Part shown: one piece after another, positions 32,586 to 41,209 of the stretch
Layout of the letters: each line of letters begins with the position of its first letter
Position numbering within the stretch: position 1 is the first letter of the stretch
Assembly (NCBI RefSeq): GCF_001274535.1
Contig: NZ_CP012410.1
Location: 186,001 to 250,000, forward strand
DNA: 64,000 nucleotides
Direction: 5' to 3'
From: Leptotrichia sp. oral taxon 212
Lineage (GTDB): Bacteria; Fusobacteriota; Fusobacteriia; Fusobacteriales; Leptotrichiaceae
Made by a program: the position numbers and the translations under genes
Notes under the pieces: generated by a model
Told to the model about the DNA's origin: nothing
The model's input: only the letters and a program-made list of their open reading frames with translations
Database searches by the model: none

Positions 32586-33965
32586 ATGGCAGAAAAGCAG
32601 AAAATGAAATTTTGGTCAATAGTACTACTTACAATAAACTCAATAATAGGAACAGGGATATTCCTGTCTCCTGGAAGTGTTGCAAAATTATCGGGAAGCT
32701 TAGCTCCCTGGATATATTTATGTGCGGCGGTATTTGCCTCTGTACTGGCAATAACTTTTGCTTCGGCAGCAAAATATGTTACAAAAAACGGAGCTGCATA
32801 CGCCTATTCAAAAGCCGCATTTGGAGAAAATGCCGGTCTATATGTAGGAATTACAAGATTCGTGGCAGCGAGTATTGCATGGGGAGTTATGGCTACAGGA
32901 GTAGTAAAAACAACTCTTTCAATCTTTGGTTATGACAGTAATAACACTTTATATATAACAATCGGATTTCTTGTTTTAATGATAATTCTTATGATTATAA
33001 ATTTAACTGGAACTGGAATACTGACATTCGTAAGTGACCTTTCCACAATAGGAAAACTTTTAGCTCTTGGAATTACAATTATTGCTGGGATTATTATCTT
33101 GCTTCAGACAGGACATACTAATCTTTCTGAAATAAATTTACTTAAGGATGCATCAGGGGAAAATTTAATTCCTAGTATGACTGTTACAGGTTTTGTTACA
33201 GCGGTAATATCAGCATTCTATGCATTTACAGGATTTGAAAGTATTGGAAGTGGAGCAAGTGACATGGAAAACCCTGAAAAGAATTTACCACGTGCAATTC
33301 CTCTGGCTATAGGAATTGTAGCAGCCATATATTTTGGAATAGTTCTTGTTTCAATGTTTATAGACCCTAAGGCACTTATTACTTCTAAAGAGGTTGTTGT
33401 CCTGGCTTCAGTTTTCAAAAGTAAGATTATTTCAAATATAATAATATATGGAGCACTTGTTTCAATGTTTGGTATAAACGTAGCGGCTTCATTCCATACT
33501 CCGAGAATATTTGAAGCGATGGCAAAGGAAAAACAGATTCCTGCATATTTTGACAAGCGTACAGCTAACGGGGTACCTATGAGAGCATTCTTTATAACAG
33601 CATTACTGGCTATAGTAATACCAATGGCATTTGGTTATAATATGATGGGAATAATGATAATCAGCTCAATTTCAAGATTTATTCAGTTTATAGTAGTTCC
33701 TCTGGGAGTAATTTCATTCTTTTATGGAAAAAATAAGGAAGAAGTACTGGATGCGAAAAAGAATTTTGTTACAGATGTATTCTTTCCATTACTGTCAGTA
33801 GTTTTAACTATATTCTTACTAGTTAAATTTAACTGGGCTGCACAATTCTCCTTAAAAACAGAATCAGGAGAAATGGTTACTAACTGGTATGCAATTTCAG
33901 CAATGGTAATTGGATATGTAGTTCTTCCTCTAGCTCTGTTTATGTCTAGAAAAAATGAAAAATAA
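32586..33965 (+). CDS. APC-family amino acid permease
   Basis: A 459-residue permease with about twelve membrane segments. The first segment carries the substrate-backbone motif TINSIIGTGIFLSPG, and FYAFTGFESIGSGASDMENP is the conserved TM6 region. It begins one base after the C26 hydrolase stop codon, so it is cotranscribed and coupled. The likely cargo is the amino acid or gamma-glutamyl conjugate processed by the two enzymes upstream. A strong bidirectional terminator follows. Confidence 0.93.
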   Translation: MAEKQKMKFWSIVLLTINSIIGTGIFLSPGSVAKLSGSLAPWIYLCAAVFASVLAITFASAAKYVTKNGAAYAYSKAAFGENAGLYVGITRFVAASIAWGVMATGVVKTTLSIFGYDSNNTLYITIGFLVLMIILMIINLTGTGILTFVSDLSTIGKLLALGITIIAGIIILLQTGHTNLSEINLLKDASGENLIPSMTVTGFVTAVISAFYAFTGFESIGSGASDMENPEKNLPRAIPLAIGIVAAIYFGIVLVSMFIDPKALITSKEVVVLASVFKSKIISNIIIYGALVSMFGINVAASFHTPRIFEAMAKEKQIPAYFDKRTANGVPMRAFFITALLAIVIPMAFGYNMMGIMIISSISRFIQFIVVPLGVISFFYGKNKEEVLDAKKNFVTDVFFPLLSVVLTIFLLVKFNWAAQFSLKTESGEMVTNWYAISAMVIGYVVLPLALFMSRKNEK

Positions 33966-33982
33966 TTAAGATATAGTATTAT

Positions 33983-34076
33983 AAAAAGACTATCTCAAAA
34001 TAGTAAAATTTTAAATAATTCAAAAATATAGTTTTTACACTAATTTTTAAGTTTTCTTTTTGAGACAGTCTTTTTT
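33983..34076. terminator. Bidirectional terminator, repeat-like
   Basis: AAAAAGACTATCTCAAAA (33983-34000) pairs with TTTTGAGACAGTCTTTTT (34058-34075), one G-U pair, between the convergent permease and sufD genes. The loop includes AAATATAGTTTTTACAC, related to the MITE-like element at 16.5 kb. Confidence 0.8.
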
Positions 34077-34110
34077 ATTACTTTTCAATTTTTTAGAGAT
34101 AGTTCTTTTA

Positions 34111-35238
34111 TTATATTCTTCTTTCCAGTTCTTCCATCAGATGTTCTTTTATTGCTTCATCATCGATGTTGTCAAGTATTGGTCTGAAAGAAGATTCAAC
34201 TATAAGTTTTTTTGCCCTGCTTTCAGAAAGACCTCTGCTCATCAGATAGAAAAGTTTTGCTTCGTCAACTTTTCCTACAGAAGCGGCATGTTCTCCTATT
34301 ACATCATCTTCATTACAGAATAGTGTTGGAATGGAGTGAGCCTTTACTTTCTTATCAAGAAGAATTGCAAATTCCCCTTCTCTTCCTTCAGATTTTGCAG
34401 CACCTCTTTCAAAATAGAGGTTTCCTCTGAAAACTTTCTGAGCAGTATCTTTAACCGCTCCTCTTCCCTGGATTTCACCTATTGCACGTCTACCTTTAAA
34501 TACGATTGAATACTCCAGATCAAGTTTTCTGTCAGAATCAGCAAGGTATGCAGGCTTTATATATATTTCAGCAGAATCTTCCTCAAGATAGGATTTATGG
34601 CTTATACCATTTACCTTTGCTCCAAGTTCTACACTGTAATATTCAACTTTTCCCTGTCCAAGCGCTTCTATTTTTGAAGATTCAAAGTTCTCGGAATTAG
34701 TATTCAATGTCTGTATCTTTATAAGTTTAACTTCAGAATTTCTTCCGGCTATCACTCTTATTATTCCGTTACGGTAGGCTTTTTCCTCATCCTCAGAATT
34801 ATAAGTTATTATTACAGTAGCCTTTGCAAAATCTTCAACTTCAATAATATTATAATCTATAAGAAAATTATTTTCCTTATTGAAGTTGTAATTTATATAA
34901 ATTGGTTTTTCCACTTTTTTTCTTTCACTTATTTTTATATATTTTCCTTCATTGTAAAATGTATAATTCTGCAGTTTAAAAAAGTCACCCAGTCCATATT
35001 CATTATCATTTGAAAGTCTTTCCAGATCTTTCAGGGAATCATTCAGTACTCTTATGGCTACACCATCCTGATCAGCATTTTTTATGACAGTACTGTTGAA
35101 AGGTTTAAATTCTCCCGGTTCCTCATATTTATATCCAACTCTTTTCCAGTTAGGTTTTTTAAGGGAAGCATATTTTTTAAAACTTTCTTTTCTATAACTG
35201 TTGTTATCAAGATTTTGTAAACTTGCTTCATTTAGCAT
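34111..35238 (-). CDS. sufD: SufD-type Fe-S assembly protein
   Basis: A 375-residue beta-helix scaffold subunit of the SufBCD complex. The C-terminal SufBD core is recognisable: RGAVKDTAQKVFRGNLYFER, LCNE-like FCNEDDVIGEHAASVGKVDE and LFYLMSRGLSESRA. It lacks the cysteine-containing core of SufB, as expected for SufD, and its N-terminal 100 residues are divergent. It ends the sufC-sufB-sufD operon, 33 bases after sufB. SufD supports iron acquisition in the complex. Confidence 0.92.
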   Translation of the reverse strand: MLNEASLQNLDNNSYRKESFKKYASLKKPNWKRVGYKYEEPGEFKPFNSTVIKNADQDGVAIRVLNDSLKDLERLSNDNEYGLGDFFKLQNYTFYNEGKYIKISERKKVEKPIYINYNFNKENNFLIDYNIIEVEDFAKATVIITYNSEDEEKAYRNGIIRVIAGRNSEVKLIKIQTLNTNSENFESSKIEALGQGKVEYYSVELGAKVNGISHKSYLEEDSAEIYIKPAYLADSDRKLDLEYSIVFKGRRAIGEIQGRGAVKDTAQKVFRGNLYFERGAAKSEGREGEFAILLDKKVKAHSIPTLFCNEDDVIGEHAASVGKVDEAKLFYLMSRGLSESRAKKLIVESSFRPILDNIDDEAIKEHLMEELERRI

Positions 35239-35271
35239 TATATATTCCTCCTAAAATTACTTCTATATTTC

Positions 35272-36687
35272 TTATCCGATTGTCCCTTCAAGTTCAAGTT
35301 CAATCAGTTTATTCAATTCTACTGCATATTCAAGCGGTAATTCCTTTGAGATAGGTTCAACAAATCCTCTTACTATCATGGCTTTTGCCTCATCCTTGCT
35401 TATACCCCTTGACATGAGATAAAATATTGCTTCATCGCTTATTCTTCCTATCTTAGCTTCGTGCCCTATATCTACACTGTCGTTATTTATCTCAATTATA
35501 GGAATAGTGTCAGATCTTGATTCATTATCAAGCATCAGTGATTCACACTCAACTGTAGCTTTTGCTCCTGTTGCATTTGCCGCAATATTTAACAGACCTC
35601 TATAAAAAGATGTTCCTCCATTTTTAGAGATTGATTTTGAATGTACTGTTGAAGATGTATTTGGTGCGGCATGAACTATTTTACATCCTGTGTCCAGATA
35701 TTGTCCTGATGATGCAAATGTAACACCTGTAAATTCACATCTTGAACGTTCACCTTTCAAAATAGTCATAGGATAAAGCATTGAAACCCTTGATCCAAAT
35801 GATCCTGATACCCATTCCATTACACCATCTTCCTCAACTATAGCTCTTTTTGTATTAAGATTGTACATATTTCTTGACCAGTTTTCTATTGTGGAGTATC
35901 TCATTCTTGCCCCTTTTTTTACAATCAGTTCAACTGCTCCGGCATGCAGTACGTTCTTTTTATATTTTGGTGCAGAACATCCTTCGATGAAGTGAAGATC
36001 TGCCCCTTCTTCAACGATTATTAGTGTGTGCTCAAATTGCCCTGCTTCTGCAGCATTAAGCCTGAAATAAGATTGCAGTGGCATATTGACTTTTACTCCT
36101 TTAGGAACATATACAAATGATCCTCCTGACCATACGGCACCATGCAATGCAGAAAATTTATGGTCATGCATAGTAATAACTTTCATAAAATATTGTTTTA
36201 CAAGGTCTTCATGCTCCTTTATGGCAGTTTCTATGTCTGTATATATTACTCCCTGGTCTGTAAGTTCCTTGTGAACACTATGGTAGACAACCTCTGAATC
36301 ATACTGTGCTCCTACTCCCGCAAGTGACTGTCTTTCAGCTTCAGGTATTCCCAGTCTGTCAAAAGTTGATTTTATATAATCAGGTACATCATCCCAGTTG
36401 TCACTCATTATTTTTGCATCAGGCTCAAGATAATGAACTATATCATTTATATCCAGATCAGATAAATCAGGTCCCCATGTAGGCACAGGCTTAGAATTGA
36501 ATACTTCCAGTGCTTTAAGTCTATACTCAAGCATCCATTGAGGCTCATTTTTCTTTTCGGAAATTTTTCTTACGATTTCTTCTGTAAGTCCTTTTCCTGT
36601 TGTAAATTTATGCTGCATTTCATCTTTAATGTCATAGACACCTCTTTCAATGTCTGCAACATAGGTTTTTTTTCTACTATCTTCCAT
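35272..36687 (-). CDS. sufB: SufB Fe-S cluster assembly scaffold
   Basis: A 471-residue protein close to the usual SufB length. It shows the strongly conserved N-terminal EPQWMLEYRLKALEVF and the core segments SGGSFVYVPKGVKVNMPLQS, HFIEGCSAPKYK, MEWVSGSFGSRVSMLYP, GQYLDTGCKIVH and RGLLNIAANATGAKATVECE. The cysteine in VECES matches the one implicated in persulfide acceptance. It accepts sulfur from SufS-SufU and assembles the cluster together with SufC ATPase and SufD. Confidence 0.97.
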   Translation of the reverse strand: MEDSRKKTYVADIERGVYDIKDEMQHKFTTGKGLTEEIVRKISEKKNEPQWMLEYRLKALEVFNSKPVPTWGPDLSDLDINDIVHYLEPDAKIMSDNWDDVPDYIKSTFDRLGIPEAERQSLAGVGAQYDSEVVYHSVHKELTDQGVIYTDIETAIKEHEDLVKQYFMKVITMHDHKFSALHGAVWSGGSFVYVPKGVKVNMPLQSYFRLNAAEAGQFEHTLIIVEEGADLHFIEGCSAPKYKKNVLHAGAVELIVKKGARMRYSTIENWSRNMYNLNTKRAIVEEDGVMEWVSGSFGSRVSMLYPMTILKGERSRCEFTGVTFASSGQYLDTGCKIVHAAPNTSSTVHSKSISKNGGTSFYRGLLNIAANATGAKATVECESLMLDNESRSDTIPIIEINNDSVDIGHEAKIGRISDEAIFYLMSRGISKDEAKAMIVRGFVEPISKELPLEYAVELNKLIELELEGTIG

Positions 36688-36747
36688 TTTTGTTATTCTC
36701 CTCTTTAATTATTCCAAATTTTAGAAAGATTTGGTTATATAGAAATA

Positions 36748-37494
36748 TTATAATCCAAGTTCTTCTCTCATTTTTCCATATCCATCTTTTTCTATGGCTT
36801 CTACAATTTCGATTCCACCACTTTTAACTATTTTTCCATCCATAAGAACATGTACAAAGTCAGGTTTTAAATATTCCAGTACTTTGTCATAGTGAGTTAT
36901 AATAAGTAATGCCGTATCTTTTGTCTTTAATTTCTGCACTCCTTCAAAAACAATTTTTGTAGCATCAATGTCAAGTCCTGAATCTGTTTCATCAAGAATT
37001 GCCAGTTTAGGTTCAAGTACAGCCATTTGTAAAATTTCATTCTTCTTCTTTTCTCCTCCTGAGAATCCAACATTCAAATGTCTTTCAGCATATTCAGGAT
37101 TAATGTGTAATTTTTCCATTTTTTCAACTAATTCATTATGAAATTGCATTATATACTGCTTTTCTCCTGTAACAGCTTCTTTTGCCGTTCTTAAAAAGTC
37201 TTCAACAGTAAGTCCCGGTATTTCTTCAGGATACTGGAATGATAGAAATATACCTTTCTGTGCTCTTTCGTCTACTTCAAGTTCAGTTATGTCTTCACCT
37301 TCCAGTAAAATCTGACCACCAACGACTTCGTGTTTAGGATGCCCAACAAGAATACTTGCCAAAGTTGATTTTCCGGCACCGTTAGGTCCCATAATCACAT
37401 GTACTTCTCCTTTATTAATTGTTAAATCTACCCCTTTCAGTATTTCCTTACCTTCTACTTCAGATTTAACATTTTTTAAATTTAACAAACTCAT
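36748..37494 (-). CDS. sufC: SufC ATPase of Fe-S cluster assembly
   Basis: A 248-residue soluble ABC-type ATPase of the SufBCD complex. Walker A is GPNGAGKST, the signature is the SufC-specific FSGGEKKKNEI, Walker B is LAILDETDSGLDID and the switch histidine lies in LLIITHYDK. It leads the sufCBD operon on the minus strand with its own promoter and a GGAGG ribosome site. Sixty bases separate it from sufB. Confidence 0.97.
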   Translation of the reverse strand: MSLLNLKNVKSEVEGKEILKGVDLTINKGEVHVIMGPNGAGKSTLASILVGHPKHEVVGGQILLEGEDITELEVDERAQKGIFLSFQYPEEIPGLTVEDFLRTAKEAVTGEKQYIMQFHNELVEKMEKLHINPEYAERHLNVGFSGGEKKKNEILQMAVLEPKLAILDETDSGLDIDATKIVFEGVQKLKTKDTALLIITHYDKVLEYLKPDFVHVLMDGKIVKSGGIEIVEAIEKDGYGKMREELGL

Positions 37495-37516
37495 TTTCTT
37501 TTACCTCCAAAATTTA

Positions 37517-37577
37517 TATTAAAACACTTTTAATAAGTTTACTCTTACATTTTACAGAAAAATTGTAATAAAGTCAA
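37517..37577 (-). promoter_or_regulatory. sufCBD promoter with leader palindrome
   Basis: Minus strand: TTGACT (37577-37572), 17 bases, TAAAAT (37554-37549). A perfect inverted repeat TATTAAAA-CAC-TTTTAATA (37517-37535) lies a few bases after the expected transcription start. It does not resemble the sufSU palindrome. Confidence 0.65.
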
Positions 37578-37836
37578 ATTTAAAAATATTATATTTTGAT
37601 TTATGAGAATATATATTCATATATATTTTATATACTTATCATATATTGAATGAATTTTACAATTGCTTATATTTATAGTAAACTTAACTAGAGTAATATT
37701 TTATCTAATCATGTATAAAATGGATATATGGGGAATATCAATATTTTATACAAATTTTTTTAAAAATAAAAATACGTATGTGATTTATTTAAAAAATTAC
37801 TGCTTATTGTGCTGTTTATGTGTGAAAGATGATTTC

Positions 37837-37864
37837 AGAACCTATTAAAACAGGTTCTTTTTTT
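37837..37864 (+). terminator. Orphan rho-independent terminator upstream of metF
   Basis: AGAACCT (37837-37843) and AGGTTCT (37852-37858) form a tight stem with an ATTAAAAC loop, then eight T. No convincing gene precedes it on this strand; the 466-base gap between sufC and metF otherwise holds only AT-rich sequence and two promoters. It may end a small RNA or a decayed gene. Confidence 0.75.
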
Positions 37865-37878
37865 ATTGTACGATTTGC

Positions 37879-37907
37879 TTTACAAGTTTCCTATCTTGTA
37901 GTAAAAT
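37879..37907 (+). promoter_or_regulatory. Promoter of metF
   Basis: TTTACA (37879-37884), 17 bases, TAAAAT (37902-37907). Confidence 0.65.
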
Positions 37908-37960
37908 ACCAGTATAGGAGAAATTCAAGATAATATTTAAAGAAAGGAATATTAAATTAA

Positions 37961-38830
37961 ATGAAAATAAAAGATATATTTGAGGAAAAAGAACATATAA
38001 TTTCATTTGAGATTTTTCCACCAAATAAAAATTTTTCAGAAGAAAGGCTGAAAGAAGTTACAAGTGAGCTTATAAAACATAAACCTGATTTTATAAGTGT
38101 AACTTACGGTGCAGGAGGTACAACAAAATCAGGAACTATTGAAATGTCCTCCCATATAAAAAACAATTTAAAATCTGAAGTTTTAGCCCATCTGACATGT
38201 GTCGGAAGTAAAAAAACAGAAATTGCAAGTTTTCTTGAAGAGGCAAAAAATCACAATATTAAAAATATAATGGCACTTAGGGGAGATATACCTCAGGGGG
38301 AAGATGAATCCATTTATGAGAAAGGTGATTACAGATATGCTTCAGACCTTATAAGAAACATAAAAGAAACTCATGATGATTTTTCCATAGGGGCGGCCTT
38401 TTATCCTGAAACTCATTATGAAAGTAATGATCTTGCTGATATAGTCCATTTAAAGAAAAAAGTGGATGAAGGAGTGGATTTTCTTATATCTCAGGTGTGC
38501 TTTGATAACAGGATGTTCGTAGATTTCAGAGAAAAGACAGAGAAACTGAATATCAAAGTCCCTCTAATTGCAGGTATTATGCCAGTTACGAATGCGGCTC
38601 AAATTAAAAGAATAGTCCAGCTGTGTAAGAGCAGTATTCCTTCCGGTCTTGAAAAAATACTGGATAAATATGGAAGTAATCCAGAATCAATGAAAAAGGC
38701 AGGAATTATCTATGCGACTGAACAGATAATAGAACTGCTTTCATATGGAATCAGGGGAATACATCTTTATACAATGAATAAGACAGATACAACAGAGGAA
38801 ATTATGAAAAATATTTCCTTTGCCAGATAA
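37961..38830 (+). CDS. metF: 5,10-methylenetetrahydrofolate reductase
   Basis: A 289-residue flavoprotein reducing methylene-THF to methyl-THF for methionine synthesis. Family motifs are ISFEIFPPNKN (catalytic Glu17), DFISVTYGAGG, AHLTCVG, NIMALRGDIPQ and GAAFYPETH. It is slightly shorter than E. coli MetF, as in most Firmicutes and Fusobacteria. It is monocistronic with its own promoter; no SAM riboswitch or other methionine gene is visible beside it. Confidence 0.95.
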   Translation: MKIKDIFEEKEHIISFEIFPPNKNFSEERLKEVTSELIKHKPDFISVTYGAGGTTKSGTIEMSSHIKNNLKSEVLAHLTCVGSKKTEIASFLEEAKNHNIKNIMALRGDIPQGEDESIYEKGDYRYASDLIRNIKETHDDFSIGAAFYPETHYESNDLADIVHLKKKVDEGVDFLISQVCFDNRMFVDFREKTEKLNIKVPLIAGIMPVTNAAQIKRIVQLCKSSIPSGLEKILDKYGSNPESMKKAGIIYATEQIIELLSYGIRGIHLYTMNKTDTTEEIMKNISFAR

Positions 38831-38879
38831 TTTTATTTAAAATTTAATATAAAATAAATTACTTTGAGTAACTTAATAA

Positions 38880-38908
38880 TTGACATTCTAAGAAATAAAA
38901 TGTACAAT
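38880..38908 (+). promoter_or_regulatory. Promoter of the secreted beta-helix-like protein gene
   Basis: TTGACA (38880-38885), 17 bases, TACAAT (38903-38908). Confidence 0.75.
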
Positions 38909-38949
38909 AGTATAAATGAACATAATTTTTTATAGGAGGTCACAGCAAC

Positions 38950-39981
38950 ATGAAAATAGAAAAAACATTGAAAAAAGGACTACTTGTACTGGCAAGTGCG
39001 GCATTGATGGGAATGACCCTGTTTGCAGGAGAAACAAAAACCTATCCTAAAGATGGAAAAGGAAATCAGATTCTGGGATATAAAAGTCTGGAAAATTCTT
39101 ACGGAATTTCAACAAGCTTTGAAGGGAACACAGTTTATGTAAATAGAGGTGGAGCACCACTTGAGCGTGTTTTTGGAGCCGGTGAAACGGAAACTGAAAA
39201 AGCAGAAGTAATGAAGAATAACAAAGTAATTATAAATGGTGGAGTTCTGGCAACAAACGGAGTATGGGAAAAAGACAAATCCATAAGAGGTGGAAGTGTT
39301 TACGGAGCTGCAGGTCAGGCTACGCTGGTAAGTGACAATACAGTAATAATAAGAGGGAATTCTAATGTGCAGGGAAATGTTTATGGTGGATACAGCCATA
39401 GAGGATCTGTAATAAATAATAAGATAATAATAGAAGGAACTCCAAAGTTTGGAGCCGGAACTGTATTATTTGGTGGAAGAGGAAGCCGTAATGTAAATCT
39501 TAAGGATGGAAAAGTTGCACCGTTTGATGTTGTTACAGGAAATGCTCTTGAAATAAAAACTAAAAATGTAATCGTAAAAGATGTTAAAAACTTTGAAAAA
39601 TTTATATTTGCTGTAGCTGTGAATCAGGTAAAATCAAATGATAAATTATTAGTGCTTACAAATACTGAAGGTGTAGAACTGCAAAAGCCTGAAATTGTCA
39701 AAGTTTCAGGAAAAGCTCAAATTTCTGATGAAGAAAAAGACAAAATATTAAAAGAAAAAAATAAAGATATAAATGTAAATATTGATGTTATTCTTCAAGG
39801 GAAACCTTCAAAAGATATAAAAAATTTAAAAGTAGTTCTTATAAATGCAGAAGGAGGACTCAAACTGGATAAGTTGCCTGAAGATATAAGCAGAACAGAA
39901 AAAGGTTATAAATATCAGATTAAGTTCCAGAAGGATACGAAAAATCTATATGCCATAATAAATGCACAACTTGTAAAATAG
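38950..39981 (+). CDS. Secreted beta-helix-like surface protein
   Basis: A 343-residue exported protein of no recognised family. A signal peptide (GLLVLASAALMGMTLFAGE) probably ends after Ala or Gly near residue 26. Residues about 55-170 contain Gly/Asn/Val-rich repeats (NNKVIINGG, GGSVYGAAG, NTVIIRGNSNVQGNVYGGYS, NNKIIIEGTPKFGAG), the pattern of beta-helical passenger domains of fusobacterial autotransporters, but no beta-barrel follows. The C-terminal half is more charged and may be globular. A role at the surface or in adhesion is possible. It has its own consensus promoter and a terminator. Confidence 0.75.
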   Translation: MKIEKTLKKGLLVLASAALMGMTLFAGETKTYPKDGKGNQILGYKSLENSYGISTSFEGNTVYVNRGGAPLERVFGAGETETEKAEVMKNNKVIINGGVLATNGVWEKDKSIRGGSVYGAAGQATLVSDNTVIIRGNSNVQGNVYGGYSHRGSVINNKIIIEGTPKFGAGTVLFGGRGSRNVNLKDGKVAPFDVVTGNALEIKTKNVIVKDVKNFEKFIFAVAVNQVKSNDKLLVLTNTEGVELQKPEIVKVSGKAQISDEEKDKILKEKNKDINVNIDVILQGKPSKDIKNLKVVLINAEGGLKLDKLPEDISRTEKGYKYQIKFQKDTKNLYAIINAQLVK

Positions 39982-40007
39982 CCTAATAACTAACAATCAT
40001 ACATAAC

Positions 40008-40043
40008 AAAAAAGAGAGAATTCATTAAAAAATCTCTCTTTTT
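40008..40043. terminator. Bidirectional terminator
   Basis: AAAAAGAGAGA (40009-40019) with TCTCTCTTTTT (40033-40043), between convergent genes. Confidence 0.8.
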
Positions 40044-40141
40044 AATTATATAAAATATCATAAATTAAGAATTAATTTAATTACTGTTTCACTTTATCAA
40101 AAGTAAAACTTCAAAACAGATTTAAAGTATTATTTGAAGTA

Positions 40142-40807
40142 TTACTTAAGAAGTCCGATTAAATCAGTCAAAAGAAAAGGGATAAACATCTGTTTGTCAC
40201 CAAAATCAGTTGCTTCATCTTGATTAAAAATAAATACTATTGCATCATCTTCCATATAAAATTTTTGTTTTTTATCTACACCTTCAAATTTTCTTTTCTT
40301 TTCATCCAAAGTAGTTATACCAAACTGTTTTACTCTATCATTAACAGCTGCATTTAGTGCGCTTTCATAGTTTTGAACAAATATATCTTTCATCAGCAAA
40401 GCTTTACCACTTTTTGCGTTAAAGGAGATGGCTTCATTGTAAGTAAGTGTTTCATTTGTAGTTTTGTTTTTACGTTCAACATTGAAAAGTACACTTACAA
40501 AATAAGCATTATTTCCTGTAACGGAATAAGTTACTTTGTAGACATAGTTTTTAGTTTCCTTGAAATCATTAATAAATTTATCCATTTCCTTGTTCATGGC
40601 GGTAACAACCTGATTGTTTCCTGAAAAAGAAGGATATTCAATACGGGAAGAACCTAAAAGTTTTGTTCTGTGAAACTCTTTCACTGCATCAGGTGAAGAA
40701 GGAACAAAATTCTGGAAAGTGAATGTTGTATCAACTTTTGTCTTTTTTGCTACAAGGGTTGTGTTAAATACTGTTAATGTCATTAAAATAAGTAATAATT
40801 TCTTCAT
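40142..40807 (-). CDS. Exported DUF3298/DUF4163-like protein
   Basis: A 221-residue protein with an N-terminal signal peptide (KLLLILMTLTVFNTTLVA) and a body resembling the DUF4163-DUF3298 pair seen in RsiV-like and PdaC-like extracytoplasmic proteins. Examples are RIEYPSFSGNNQVVTAMNKE, YVYKVTYSVTGNNAYFVSVL, LTYNEAISFNAKSGKALLMK and FYMEDDAIVFIFNQDEATDF. Related domains bind lysozyme or act in cell-wall processes, but the function here is unknown. It is monocistronic, with its own promoter and a shared terminator. Confidence 0.8.
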   Translation of the reverse strand: MKKLLLILMTLTVFNTTLVAKKTKVDTTFTFQNFVPSSPDAVKEFHRTKLLGSSRIEYPSFSGNNQVVTAMNKEMDKFINDFKETKNYVYKVTYSVTGNNAYFVSVLFNVERKNKTTNETLTYNEAISFNAKSGKALLMKDIFVQNYESALNAAVNDRVKQFGITTLDEKKRKFEGVDKKQKFYMEDDAIVFIFNQDEATDFGDKQMFIPFLLTDLIGLLK

Positions 40808-40850
40808 TTATAAATCACCTCAAAAGTTTATTAGTTTATGTTACTTAGTT

Positions 40851-40879
40851 ATTATATCCTAAAATTGTCAAATAATCAA
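40851..40879 (-). promoter_or_regulatory. Promoter of the DUF3298-like gene
   Basis: Minus strand: TTGATT (40879-40874), 17 bases, TATAAT (40856-40851). Confidence 0.65.
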
Positions 40880-41121
40880 ATTACTAATTGTAAAAAAATT
40901 ATAATTTATATATTTTTTATAATTCATTTCTATAACCATAAATTAAATATATAATATTTCAAAAAAAAATATGAAAAAATACTTTGAAATATAAACTAAT
41001 TTTAGAGCAAAATGCCTAGAATTAAAGTAATTATGAAATAATTACAAATAAAGAATAGTTTGAATGACAAAATATATACTTTTCAAACTAAATAAAAAAA
41101 GCTTCAAAGCTAATAAAACAC

Positions 41122-41150
41122 TTGACTAGAGGGAGTTAAAATTGTATTAT
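41122..41150 (+). promoter_or_regulatory. Promoter of nifJ
   Basis: TTGACT (41122-41127), 17 bases, TATTAT (41145-41150). The 402-base divergent gap otherwise holds AT-rich sequence with a short AGCTTCAAAGCT palindrome just upstream of the -35 box. Confidence 0.7.
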
Positions 41151-41209
41151 TGTATAGTAAATAAAGATAGTTAAATAAATATTTTAATAATAATTTTTTA
41201 GGAGGAACA

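Noticed and set aside
37663-37848. 61-codon ORF upstream of metF
   Set aside because: It lacks a ribosome site, has the composition of translated AT-rich intergenic DNA and resembles nothing known.
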